DNA of 34,037 nt, taken from assembly GCA_017510725.1 (NCBI GenBank), contig JAFWMD010000045.1:1-34037 (forward strand). Direction: 5' to 3'. The position numbers and the translations under genes were made by a program. This document shows positions 22,964-30,479 of this stretch, one piece after another. Below the pieces are notes generated by a model, which searched no databases, was not told where the DNA came from, and saw only the letters and a list, made by a program, of their open reading frames with translations. Numbering within the stretch: position 1 is the first letter of the stretch; the number at the start of each line of letters is the position of its first letter. Origin of the DNA: Mogibacterium sp. (GTDB lineage Bacteria > Bacillota > Clostridia > Peptostreptococcales > Anaerovoracaceae).

Positions 22964-24268
22964 TTACAGACCCATTATTTCTTCGCCCTGCATTTCGATC
23001 TTCATGGCCCAGTCCGGGACCCATATATCGCGCATGCTGTCATTATGTATTATAAATGCCACATCGTAGCCGGGTGCTTTTTCCGGGAACCTGCCCATGC
23101 CGTCGGTGAAGTAGAGCACCCCCCGCAGATCAGTAAGCCTGCGCTCTTCCAGAAGCTTGCCCACATATTCAAAGACCGGCCTGAAGTCCGTGCGTCCCAG
23201 GCCTTTGATCTCTTTATCTATAAAGTACCTGTCAAAATCGTCAGCCGATCTGATGATTTCGACATCCCTGATCTCATCATCACACTGGATGATATACAGG
23301 TTGATGCTGGTGTCAAAAGAATTCTGTGCTGCCAGAACGTCGTGCGTATGCTGTACGAATTTCTGAACGACCTCGCCTTTGACACTGCCTGATGTATCTA
23401 TGGCGATGACGAAGTCCCTGATGTTCTTCTTATCTCTGTATTCGAGCGGCTCAATAAGCGGTATGTCACCGTAGAGATCCAGCCCGTAAGTGTAGTAGTT
23501 GTTGTCAAATTCTTCTTCGGACAGCCGTATCGTTTCGGAGTGAATGCCGAAACGTTTCAGGAATTCCGTATAATTGTATCTCACACGATTGATATCCCTG
23601 AGGTTCTGCGTAAGTGCGCTGCTGTCATTGCGGAACAGTTCAAGCTCTGTCTGCATTCGCCTGGATATGTCATCCCAGAGCTCACGGAGGTCTATTTCGC
23701 TGGTGATGGTCTGATCCGGTGTGCCTCCGCCATACCATAGGTCATGCTGATCCCCGGCAAACAATTCACTCCACTCATAGCATCTGGTCATTGAAACCTC
23801 GCCGCTGCTGAGATAATTGTAGATCCTTTCGGCAGTAAGCGCCGGCAGTTTTTCTCTCAGCATGGAGATGACGGAAAACTGGCTGTCCTGACGTTTCACA
23901 ATGAGGAAGTCGCGTCCCAGTCCGTTGATCGAATCTTCGACCGCAATGTCACATGCCAGATCCCATCTCAGTCTTTCAATACCCGGACCCACGATGCTGT
24001 GCCTGAAGACACTGTGAAGAATGCTGTGAAGCAGGTTGCGGGGTATGAGGTTCTGCTCCTGCCTGTAAGATATTATAAGAGTCCATGGACTGTACATCAC
24101 GAATCCGCCGCCTGATGCAAAACCGTAATTCATGTTCGGGACACAGCGAAAATTGCCAACAGCCCGATCCATGAAACGAAGATTAACAAGGATCGAATTC
24201 CTGGCAAGAGTGATTATTTCACCTGATAATTCCTGTGCCTGACGGTCACGCTCGGTAAGATTGTCCAT
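22964..24268 (-). CDS. DUF2201-type VWA protein with pseudo-metallopeptidase N-domain
   Basis: A 434-residue protein. The N-terminal domain (about 20-150) matches the putative metallopeptidase domain DUF2201_N, but where such domains have an HExxH-like helix this one reads HSILHSVFRH (H81, H85, H90), without the Glu. The C-terminal VWA-like domain (about 285-430) has the metal-binding DTSGS motif (D291, S293, S295) and ends with YFTDGMGRFPEK. It is the first gene of the leftward five-gene operon and the likely partner of the MoxR-like ATPase. The start has no Shine-Dalgarno sequence and lies 7 nt after a -10-like hexamer, so the mRNA may be leaderless. Confidence 0.88.
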   Translation of the reverse strand: MDNLTERDRQAQELSGEIITLARNSILVNLRFMDRAVGNFRCVPNMNYGFASGGGFVMYSPWTLIISYRQEQNLIPRNLLHSILHSVFRHSIVGPGIERLRWDLACDIAVEDSINGLGRDFLIVKRQDSQFSVISMLREKLPALTAERIYNYLSSGEVSMTRCYEWSELFAGDQHDLWYGGGTPDQTITSEIDLRELWDDISRRMQTELELFRNDSSALTQNLRDINRVRYNYTEFLKRFGIHSETIRLSEEEFDNNYYTYGLDLYGDIPLIEPLEYRDKKNIRDFVIAIDTSGSVKGEVVQKFVQHTHDVLAAQNSFDTSINLYIIQCDDEIRDVEIIRSADDFDRYFIDKEIKGLGRTDFRPVFEYVGKLLEERRLTDLRGVLYFTDGMGRFPEKAPGYDVAFIIHNDSMRDIWVPDWAMKIEMQGEEIMGL

Positions 24269-24274
24269 GATTTA

Positions 24275-24302
24275 ATGATAAGCATTTTGACCTTTTTTTC
24301 AA
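24275..24302 (-). promoter_or_regulatory. Promoter of the MoxR/VWA/redox operon
   Basis: On the minus strand TTGAAA (24302-24297), a 16-bp spacer and TATCAT (24280-24275). The expected start falls at or next to the ATG at 24268. The sequence is AT-rich and shared with the divergent operon. Confidence 0.45.
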
Positions 24303-24315
24303 ACAATTATGGGAA

Positions 24316-24321
24316 TATAAT
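24316..24321 (+). promoter_or_regulatory. Candidate -10 of the divergent redox pair
   Basis: TATAAT lies 72 bp before the TTG start at 24393. No good -35 is at the standard distance; TTGACC at 24288 is 22 bp away. This gap of 124 bp holds both divergent promoters. Confidence 0.3.
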
Positions 24322-24392
24322 TAATTATCGAATGTTAACTTAAGCGTTGATAAATACTGTTGTTTGCCCAATTGACAAAGGGGGTGTATTGC

Positions 24393-25934
24393 TTGAAAAA
24401 ACATTATGACATAGTTGTTGTCGGCGCAGGCAATGCGGGTCTGTCGGCAGCTCTTCACAGTGCTGTCGAGGGTAAAAAGGTGCTGCTTATAGAGCAACAT
24501 AATCTGCCGGGCGGCTGCGCAACAAGTTTCAGAAGGGGAAGGTTTGAATTTGAGCCTTCACTGCACGAGCTCTGCGACATAGGAAGCGAAGATGATCCTG
24601 CAGAGATCCGTCAGATGATGATGGACTATGGAGTGAAAGTGGACTGGAAGGAAGTACCTGACTGCTTCCGCATCATAAGCAAGTATAAGGACGGAGCTCC
24701 GATGGATGTCAGCATGCCTTTCGGATGCGAAAACTTCATCGACAAGATGGAATACTACGTTCCGGGTTCACGTCCGAAGATGGAAGAGTATTTTGAACTT
24801 CTGAACGAGACGGTTGCAGGTACTGCATATATCAGCGCGTCAAACGGAAAGGCCGATTCGGGCGTTCTCAAGGAGAAGTATCCGAACCTGCTCAGGACGG
24901 GTTCGTACCCTGTTACAAAGGTATGGAAGGCCATGGGTATTCCTCAGAGATGCTGCGATATCATGTCTACATACTGGGGATATCTAGGAATAGACCTCGA
25001 CCGCATGGCGTTCATCCATTACTGCAACATGTTCATGAAGTATGTGTCGCGAGCCGCTTACATTCCGGCTCACACATCGCATGAGATAAGCAATGCGATG
25101 ATAGAGAGGCTCAGGGAGCTCGGCGGAGACATCTGGTTCAACTGCAGGGCTGAAGAGTTCCTGTTTGACGGAGATCAGCTGTGCGGAGTCCGCACAAGCT
25201 GCGGAGAAGTCGAATGCGACTACGTGCTTGCAAATATCAATCCGGATATCATCTACGCGAAGATGGTACCTAAGGAGCTTATCCCTGAAAGGGAGAAAAA
25301 GCTGTCTGCTGCAAGAGGCAAAAACTACAGCGCCAGAATGTATACCGTTTATGTAGGCCTTAACAAGACCGCCGAAGAGCTCGGGATCAAGGACTACTGC
25401 ATATTCTTTGCTGATACATCGGATTCAGTAGAGGAATATAAGAACATTCTCGGCGGATTCGATAAGAACAATTTTACGATCTTCCTCTGCAACAATGTCG
25501 TTAATCCTGACGCTTCGCCTGCGGGAACTTCCATGGGATTCTTCACATCCATGGGCAATCGTGAGGAGTGGAGCGATCTTTCCCAGGAAGACTACGTTGC
25601 ATACAAGAACAAATACGCCAAAAAGTTCATCAAGACGCTGAAGGACCGCGCGGGCATTGACATTGAGCCATACATCGAAGAGATATGCGTAGCATCGCCG
25701 TGGACTTTCGCAAGGTATCTTGGAACACCTGAAGGCTCCGTATATGGCTACGAGACAGCTGACTGGGACGGCATGATGGCGAGAATGATGATGCTGAACG
25801 AGGATTATCCAATCAAGGGACTCAGACCGATTGGCGCTGCAGGCCCGAGAGGAGACGGATACAGCTCGGCTTACGTATGCGGCAGGCTGATGGCTCGCCT
25901 TGCTATCAGGGATCTTAAGGAAGAAGGGAGGTAG
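24393..25934 (+). CDS. CrtI-like FAD-dependent oxidoreductase (copy 2)
   Basis: A 513-residue paralogue of the leftward oxidoreductase at 19291-20829, similar along the whole length (for example QHNLPGGCATSFRRGRFEFE and VLANINPDIIYAKMVPKEL). The dinucleotide fold is VVVGAGNAG (G11, G13, G16). I place the start at TTG 24393: AAAGGGGGTG lies just upstream and the length then equals the paralogue; the ATG-less frame from 24360 adds 11 residues without support. It is followed 4 nt later by its own flavin/2Fe-2S reductase. It diverges from the MoxR/VWA operon. The substrate is unknown; the duplicate pairs may act on related substrates or in opposite directions. Confidence 0.92.
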   Translation: MKKHYDIVVVGAGNAGLSAALHSAVEGKKVLLIEQHNLPGGCATSFRRGRFEFEPSLHELCDIGSEDDPAEIRQMMMDYGVKVDWKEVPDCFRIISKYKDGAPMDVSMPFGCENFIDKMEYYVPGSRPKMEEYFELLNETVAGTAYISASNGKADSGVLKEKYPNLLRTGSYPVTKVWKAMGIPQRCCDIMSTYWGYLGIDLDRMAFIHYCNMFMKYVSRAAYIPAHTSHEISNAMIERLRELGGDIWFNCRAEEFLFDGDQLCGVRTSCGEVECDYVLANINPDIIYAKMVPKELIPEREKKLSAARGKNYSARMYTVYVGLNKTAEELGIKDYCIFFADTSDSVEEYKNILGGFDKNNFTIFLCNNVVNPDASPAGTSMGFFTSMGNREEWSDLSQEDYVAYKNKYAKKFIKTLKDRAGIDIEPYIEEICVASPWTFARYLGTPEGSVYGYETADWDGMMARMMMLNEDYPIKGLRPIGAAGPRGDGYSSAYVCGRLMARLAIRDLKEEGR

Positions 25935-25938
25935 AGTC

Positions 25939-27150
25939 ATGGCAGTAAAAGTTAAAATCGGACTGATCGGTGCGCTCGACATGCTGAAGTTCAAGAACAT
26001 GGCAAAGGTGCGCGAAATGGCTATCCAGGCTGCTCCTGCCAATGAGATCACAGCTGATTATGCGATCAACAACCATGCCAGAGACCTGCATCCGGATTTC
26101 CAGGAACTGGTAGTAGATAAGGTGATCGACCATGAAGGAGCAGGCGCAAAAACCTTCCTCATGCGCTCAAAGAACGGCGGCCCGGTCGCTTACTTCCGCG
26201 CAGGACAGTATCTCTCACTGAAGCTGAATATTGACGGCAGCTCGATCAGCAGGCCTTATTCAATAAGCTCATGCCCAAAGGATGCTCTGAAAGGAGTTGT
26301 ATCAGTAACGGTCCGCAGCAATCCGGGCGGATTTGCGGCAGAGCACATGCTGAAAGAGTTCAGGGAAGGCGACGAGGTGCTCTCGTCCGGACCGCAGGGC
26401 AATTTCTATTATGAGCCTCTGCGTGATCCTGAGCATATAGTAGCTCTTGCAGGCGGAAGCGGCATCACACCTTTCCTCTCGATGGCACAGGCGATCGCAG
26501 ACGGAACAGAGGACTTCGATCTGACGATACTCTTCGGAAGCAGGACCAAAGATCAGATACTCTTTAAGGAAGAGCTCGATTACATAGCAGAAAAGTGCGA
26601 TAAAGTACATGTCGTTCACGTTCTTTCAGATGAAGAGGCTGAAGGCTTTGAGCACGGATTTATCACAGCTGAACTCATTAAGAAATACGCGAAGGAGCCA
26701 TACAGCGTATTCGTCTGCGGACCTGAAGCGATGTACAGATTCCTCAAGGGAGAGCTCGACAAGCTTGGCCTCCCGAAGAAGAACATCAGATGCGAGATGC
26801 TCGGAGTTACGAAGAAGATCGCTGAAGCGGAAGGCTTCCCTGAAGATGCAGTGGGCAGGGAATTTGACATTACGGTCAGACAGGGAGCTTATGAATACTT
26901 CCTCAAGGCGAATGCTGAAGAACCTATTCTGGTCGCGGTAGAGAGGGCAGGCATAACAGCTCCGTCGCGCTGCAGAAGCGGTGAGTGCGGCTGGTGCCGC
27001 TCTAAGGTGATCTCCGGCTCATATTTTGCTCCGGCTGAAAACGAGAACAGGAGATGGGCGGACGTCAAATGGGATTACATCCACCCATGCGCTACGTTCC
27101 CGACGTCAGACATGGTGATCGAAGTACCTGCTGAATACACACCGAAATAA
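25939..27150 (+). CDS. FNR-type flavin reductase with C-terminal 2Fe-2S domain (copy 2)
   Basis: A 403-residue paralogue of the protein at 18083-19291. The N-terminal extension KIGLIGALDMLKFKNMAKVRE is shared with copy 1 and is not part of the usual FNR core. RPYSISSC marks the FAD site, GGSGITPFLSM and CGPEAMYRF the NAD(P) domain. The 2Fe-2S ligands are C345, C350, C353 and C384. ATG 25939 has GGGAGG upstream and lies 4 nt after the oxidoreductase stop; an earlier TTG at 25900 would overlap that gene and is not supported. It probably feeds NAD(P)H electrons to the CrtI-like partner encoded upstream. Confidence 0.92.
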   Translation: MAVKVKIGLIGALDMLKFKNMAKVREMAIQAAPANEITADYAINNHARDLHPDFQELVVDKVIDHEGAGAKTFLMRSKNGGPVAYFRAGQYLSLKLNIDGSSISRPYSISSCPKDALKGVVSVTVRSNPGGFAAEHMLKEFREGDEVLSSGPQGNFYYEPLRDPEHIVALAGGSGITPFLSMAQAIADGTEDFDLTILFGSRTKDQILFKEELDYIAEKCDKVHVVHVLSDEEAEGFEHGFITAELIKKYAKEPYSVFVCGPEAMYRFLKGELDKLGLPKKNIRCEMLGVTKKIAEAEGFPEDAVGREFDITVRQGAYEYFLKANAEEPILVAVERAGITAPSRCRSGECGWCRSKVISGSYFAPAENENRRWADVKWDYIHPCATFPTSDMVIEVPAEYTPK

Positions 27151-27170
27151 AACAGAAGAAATCATAAAAC

Positions 27171-27192
27171 AGAGACGGCTCCGGCCGTCTCT
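27171..27192. terminator. Hairpin after the second redox pair
   Basis: AGAGACGGC / GCCGTCTCT forms a perfect 9-bp stem with a 4-nt loop but has no T run. It ends 13 bp before the next gene, so it may be a weak terminator or an RNA-stabilising hairpin. Confidence 0.5.
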
Positions 27193-27205
27193 GAATCACT
27201 TAAAA

Positions 27206-28093
27206 ATGGATAACAGGGTTTTCAGGAAATATTTGCTAATAATGCTGTCGGGCATTCTCTGGGGAACGATCGGACTGTTCGTCAAAGTGCTCGATGCAAA
27301 AGGGTCTACCTCAGAATACACCACGTTCATGAGGATGACCTTTGCGTTCCTGCTCCTGCTTGCGATCACCCTTGTAAAAGAGGGGGCCGCATCCTTCAGG
27401 GTAGGAAGTCGGACGCTGCTTTCGTGCGCGCTGCTCGGATTCGTGTCGATGTCGCTCAACAACCTTTGCTACACCAACGCGGTCAGCAGGCTTGGCATGT
27501 CGCTCGCTGCCGCGATCCTTTACATGGCGCCAATATTCACGAGCATGCAGTCTAAGCTGCTGTTCCATGAAAGGATCGGAAGAAACAAGCTGATAGCACT
27601 GGCATTCAATGTGCTTGGCTGTGTACTGGCTGCAACAGGAGGCAGGCTGTCACTCGAAGGGGTCTCGGTCATAGGATTGCTGTTCGGCATCGGGGCTGCG
27701 TTTGCATACTCGACTCAGAACATATTCGGAAGGCTTGCTACGGATGAGGCTTCACCTTTCGTTGTGGCAACATACAATTTCTTCTTTGCAGCTGTTTTCA
27801 CACTGGCGGTCGCCAGGCCGTTTTCAAATACGAGCAACCCGTTCGATCCTCAGATACTGATATGGGGACTCCTTTTCGGCCTTATTCCTACTACTATCGC
27901 ATACCTGCTTTACTTTGCAGGCATACAGGGCCTTACGGAAACGAGCAAGGTACCTGTGTTCTGCTCGCTGGAGCTCGTGGTGGCTACGATGCTCGGGGGG
28001 CTGCTTTTTAATGAAAATCTTCCGCCTGCATCGCTTGCGGGCACTGCATTGATACTTGTTTCCATCATGCTGATGAACCGCAGAACGGACTGA
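27206..28093 (+). CDS. EamA/DMT-family permease
   Basis: A 295-residue, ten-helix drug/metabolite transporter with two EamA repeats. The N-terminus has MLSGILWGTIGLFVK; the second repeat starts near residue 150 (GLLFGIGAAFAYSTQNIFGRL) and ends with LFNENLPPASLAGTALILVSIMLM. These proteins export or import small metabolites, amino acids or sugars; the substrate cannot be set. The start ATG 27206 has no clear Shine-Dalgarno sequence. An alternative ATG at 27242 has none either. It lies 18 bp before the alpha/beta hydrolase gene, so the two are probably an operon. Confidence 0.88.
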   Translation: MDNRVFRKYLLIMLSGILWGTIGLFVKVLDAKGSTSEYTTFMRMTFAFLLLLAITLVKEGAASFRVGSRTLLSCALLGFVSMSLNNLCYTNAVSRLGMSLAAAILYMAPIFTSMQSKLLFHERIGRNKLIALAFNVLGCVLAATGGRLSLEGVSVIGLLFGIGAAFAYSTQNIFGRLATDEASPFVVATYNFFFAAVFTLAVARPFSNTSNPFDPQILIWGLLFGLIPTTIAYLLYFAGIQGLTETSKVPVFCSLELVVATMLGGLLFNENLPPASLAGTALILVSIMLMNRRTD

Positions 28094-28111
28094 TACGGAC
28101 GGAGGGAGAAA

Positions 28112-28921
28112 ATGTTTCTGAACGCGAAAAATGGAAATATAAGATTCAACGGGCACGACTGCGATTACATAAGCTTCGGATCCGGCGATGATGTGCTGAT
28201 AATGCTTCCGGGAGTAGGGGACGGATTCAGGACGGCAAGAGGGATTGCGGTACCGTTCTCGATTATGTACCGCTGTTTTGCCAAGGACTTCAGGGTGTTT
28301 GTTTTCAGCAGAAGGAACAGAATGCTTAAAGGCTTCACGACTAAAGACATGGCTGATGACCTTGATGCCATCATGAAGAGGCTTGGCATCGGGGCGGCAC
28401 ATGTATTCGGAGTGTCGCAGGGCGGAATGATCGCGCAGCAGATGGCGATCCACCATCCGGATAAGGTAGAGAGCCTGGTGCTTGCTGTTACTGCATCCCG
28501 TCCGACCGGGGTGATGAGAGAAGCACTGATATCATGGCTCGGAATGGCTGACAAAGGCGATTATAAAGGGATAATGCTCGATACCGCAGAGCGTTCATAT
28601 ACCGGCACTTATCTGGAGCGGGGCAGAAAGCTGAACAAGCTGATTGCACTCGCCAAGCCGAAAGATTACACGAGATTCCGGATACTATGTGAATCCTGCC
28701 TTGAACATGACGCATATGATGACCTGAATAAAATAAACTGTCCGGCATTCATAATCGGAGCGGACAGCGACAAAGTACTTGGCGGAGAGGCGTCTGAAGA
28801 ACTTGCGGATAAGATACCGGGTGCAGAACTGTATATGTATGAGGGATACAGCCACGGGGTGTACGAACAGGCAAAGGACTTCAACGGCAGAGTACTCGAA
28901 TACTTAATAAGACAGAAGTAA
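28112..28921 (+). CDS. Alpha/beta hydrolase
   Basis: A 269-residue hydrolase. The nucleophile elbow is GVSQGG (S102), the acid probably lies in IIGADSDKVLGG, and the His is in YEGYSHGVYEQ. The oxyanion loop is LPGVGDG. There is no signal peptide. The family includes esterases, C-C hydrolases and lactonases, so no reaction is named. GGAGGGAG lies before ATG 28112. Its stop is followed at once by a bidirectional terminator. Confidence 0.88.
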   Translation: MFLNAKNGNIRFNGHDCDYISFGSGDDVLIMLPGVGDGFRTARGIAVPFSIMYRCFAKDFRVFVFSRRNRMLKGFTTKDMADDLDAIMKRLGIGAAHVFGVSQGGMIAQQMAIHHPDKVESLVLAVTASRPTGVMREALISWLGMADKGDYKGIMLDTAERSYTGTYLERGRKLNKLIALAKPKDYTRFRILCESCLEHDAYDDLNKINCPAFIIGADSDKVLGGEASEELADKIPGAELYMYEGYSHGVYEQAKDFNGRVLEYLIRQK

Positions 28922-28925
28922 AAAA

Positions 28926-28957
28926 GTCAGAGAGCTATTTGCGCTCTCTGACACTTT
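28926..28957. terminator. Bidirectional terminator between convergent genes
   Basis: GTCAGAGAGC (28926-28935) pairs with GCTCTCTGAC (28943-28952). TTTTT follows on the plus strand, and AAAAA precedes the stem, giving a T run on the minus strand. The stop codon of the leftward ribbon-helix-helix gene lies inside the stem. Confidence 0.88.
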
Positions 28958-29216
28958 TTGTGAGCAGATATTCGATCTGTCCGTTTATCGACCTGAAATC
29001 ATCTTCGGCCCATCTCGCTATTTCGTTCCACAGCGATTCGGGCAGACGTAGCACGATCTGCTTTCTTTTTGATTCTTTCGCTGCAAGCTCCTTTTCTCTG
29101 ACCCTGATATTGGCTTCGAGAGCGTCGAGCTTCTCCTTGCGCTTAAGCAGCTTTTCTTCACGGGCATCAAGCTCAGGTCCGCTTATTCCGTTGTTTTCAT
29201 TATTGCTTCCGGGCAT
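28935..29216 (-). CDS. Arc-like ribbon-helix-helix DNA-binding protein
   Basis: A 93-residue protein. Residues 17-50 form a charged coiled coil (AREEKLLKRKEKLDALEANI). The C-terminus has the ribbon-helix-helix pattern RKQIVLRLPESLWNEIARWA followed by DDFRSINGQIEYLL, as in Arc/CopG-type DNA-binding proteins. It lies 15 nt after the SPFH gene in the same operon; GAGG serves as ribosome site for ATG 29216. SPFH genes followed by small Arc-like genes occur in other Bacillota. It may bind the three-copy repeat at 30378-30406 upstream of the operon, which would make it an autoregulator; this is inference. Confidence 0.85.
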   Translation of the reverse strand: MPGSNNENNGISGPELDAREEKLLKRKEKLDALEANIRVREKELAAKESKRKQIVLRLPESLWNEIARWAEDDFRSINGQIEYLLTKSVRERK

Positions 29217-29231
29217 GGATACCTCACATTA

Positions 29232-30317
29232 TCAGTAGATCGAACCGCTGTTGACTATCGGCTGTGCGTCCTTGTTGCCGCAAAGTACTACGAGCAGGTT
29301 GGACACCATCTGAGCCTTGCGTTCCTCATCGAGATTTACGATATCCTCATCGCTCAGTTTATCGATGGCCATCTTTACCATGCTGACAGCTCCGTCTACG
29401 ATCTTGGCGCGGGCTGCGATTATTGCCGATGCCTGCTGCCTCTGGAGCATGGCTGCCGCTATCTCCTCAGCGTAAGCGATGTGGGTTATACGTACTTCTT
29501 CGATGACGAGTCCTGCGAATGCTACTTTCTCAGCGAGCTCTACCTGCATCTTCTCTGCTATTTCCTGCGAGCTTCCGCGCAGAGTCTGCTCGGCCTTGGC
29601 CGACGTGTCATCATCAAGCCCATCGTCAAACACATCGTAAGGATAGAGCCTTGCCATGTTTCTGATGGTGGAGTCCGTCTGTATCGACAGGAATTCAGTG
29701 TAGTTTTCAACATTGAATACAGCCTTTGTAGGATCTTCAACGTGCCAGAGCACGACTGCACCGATGATGATAGGGTTGCCGAGGGCATCATTGACCTTCT
29801 GTGTGCCGTTGTCGAGTGTCGCACGCTTGAGCGATACGGTCTTTCTGACTCTTGTGCTGCCGGTCTTGCTGGACTTGAGGCTGCTGCCTTTCAGGGCGTT
29901 GCCTGCTTCTGCGAGTTCAGCTGCCGCCTGGCTTTCATATGCCGGGTTGTTGTATCTCGCGAAAGGGTTCACGAAGAAGAATCCCGGTTTTACTATTGTG
30001 CCGTAGTATTTACCGAAGAGAGTGAGTACCAGAGCTTCGTTAGGCCTCACGCTGCGCAGTCCGGCGAACATGAACGGGAGCACTATGCAGAGCAGTATCG
30101 CCAGTATTACTCTGATGCCGCCGCCATACCATGACGTTGCTCCGCTTATGAAGAGCACAGGTACCATGAGGCAGAGGAAGATGAGTATGACCAGCACGAG
30201 CAGGCCGCTTGGCGGGTTTATTATCTTCTGCACTACAGGCTCGGTCCTGACTGTTGTCTTTACTTCAGCAGCTTGTTCGACCTGGGTCTCAAATTCAACA
30301 TGCTTATCGTCTGCCAT
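29232..30317 (-). CDS. SPFH/band-7 (stomatin-like) membrane protein
   Basis: A 361-residue protein. Two membrane segments lie at about 38-60 and 68-88, then the SPFH domain starts at RSVRPNEALVLTLFGKYYGT and VKPGFFFVNPF. A linker of about 40 residues rich in Ser and Lys (AAELAEAGNALKGSSLKSS) interrupts the domain. The helical tail after about 260 is Ala-rich (AEEIAAAMLQRQQASAIIAA), the usual oligomerising coiled coil. SPFH proteins build membrane scaffolds. AAGGAGG lies before ATG 30317. It is the first gene of a two-gene operon with the ribbon-helix-helix protein. Confidence 0.93.
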   Translation of the reverse strand: MADDKHVEFETQVEQAAEVKTTVRTEPVVQKIINPPSGLLVLVILIFLCLMVPVLFISGATSWYGGGIRVILAILLCIVLPFMFAGLRSVRPNEALVLTLFGKYYGTIVKPGFFFVNPFARYNNPAYESQAAAELAEAGNALKGSSLKSSKTGSTRVRKTVSLKRATLDNGTQKVNDALGNPIIIGAVVLWHVEDPTKAVFNVENYTEFLSIQTDSTIRNMARLYPYDVFDDGLDDDTSAKAEQTLRGSSQEIAEKMQVELAEKVAFAGLVIEEVRITHIAYAEEIAAAMLQRQQASAIIAARAKIVDGAVSMVKMAIDKLSDEDIVNLDEERKAQMVSNLLVVLCGNKDAQPIVNSGSIY

Positions 30318-30346
30318 ATTTATATCCTCCTTGTCAGATGTTTCTA

Positions 30347-30375
30347 TTTATATTGTTTTGAATAACAGATGTTAA
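30347..30375 (-). promoter_or_regulatory. Promoter of the SPFH operon
   Basis: On the minus strand TTAACA (30375-30370), a 17-bp spacer and TATAAA (30352-30347). The start would fall near 30340, 23 bp before the SPFH ATG. The three 11-bp-spaced repeats lie directly upstream of the -35. Confidence 0.55.
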
Positions 30376-30377
30376 GT

Positions 30378-30406
30378 GATATCATTTTGATATCATTCTT
30401 ATATCA
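30378..30406. promoter_or_regulatory. Three-copy 11-bp-period operator candidate
   Basis: The heptamer GATATCA occurs at 30378-30384 and 30389-30395, and TATATCA at 30400-30406, all in the same direction and exactly 11 bp apart. The flanking bases are AT-rich. GATATC is itself palindromic. Repeats with about one helical turn spacing are the usual binding pattern for ribbon-helix-helix repressors, and one is encoded in the operon whose promoter lies just beside this site. Confidence 0.6.
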
Positions 30407-30445
30407 CGTTCCGAACGCCGTGTCAATGCGTAACTGAGAAGCTCA

Positions 30446-30473
30446 TTGACTTGAAAATACATTCTTGTATAAT
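30446..30473 (+). promoter_or_regulatory. Promoter of the ArsP_2-like exporter gene
   Basis: TTGACT (30446-30451), a 16-bp spacer and TATAAT (30468-30473). The expected transcription start (30479-30481) coincides with the ATG at 30480. Confidence 0.75.
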
Positions 30474-30479
30474 AGGCGC

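Noticed and set aside
29481-30134. A 217-codon rightward open frame opposite the SPFH gene
   Set aside because: It is a shadow of the SPFH gene; composition is Cys/Tyr/Arg-rich without any domain.
30376-30408. CRISPR-like repeats
   Set aside because: Three 7-bp units at 11-bp spacing are far too short for a CRISPR array; no cas gene is present.
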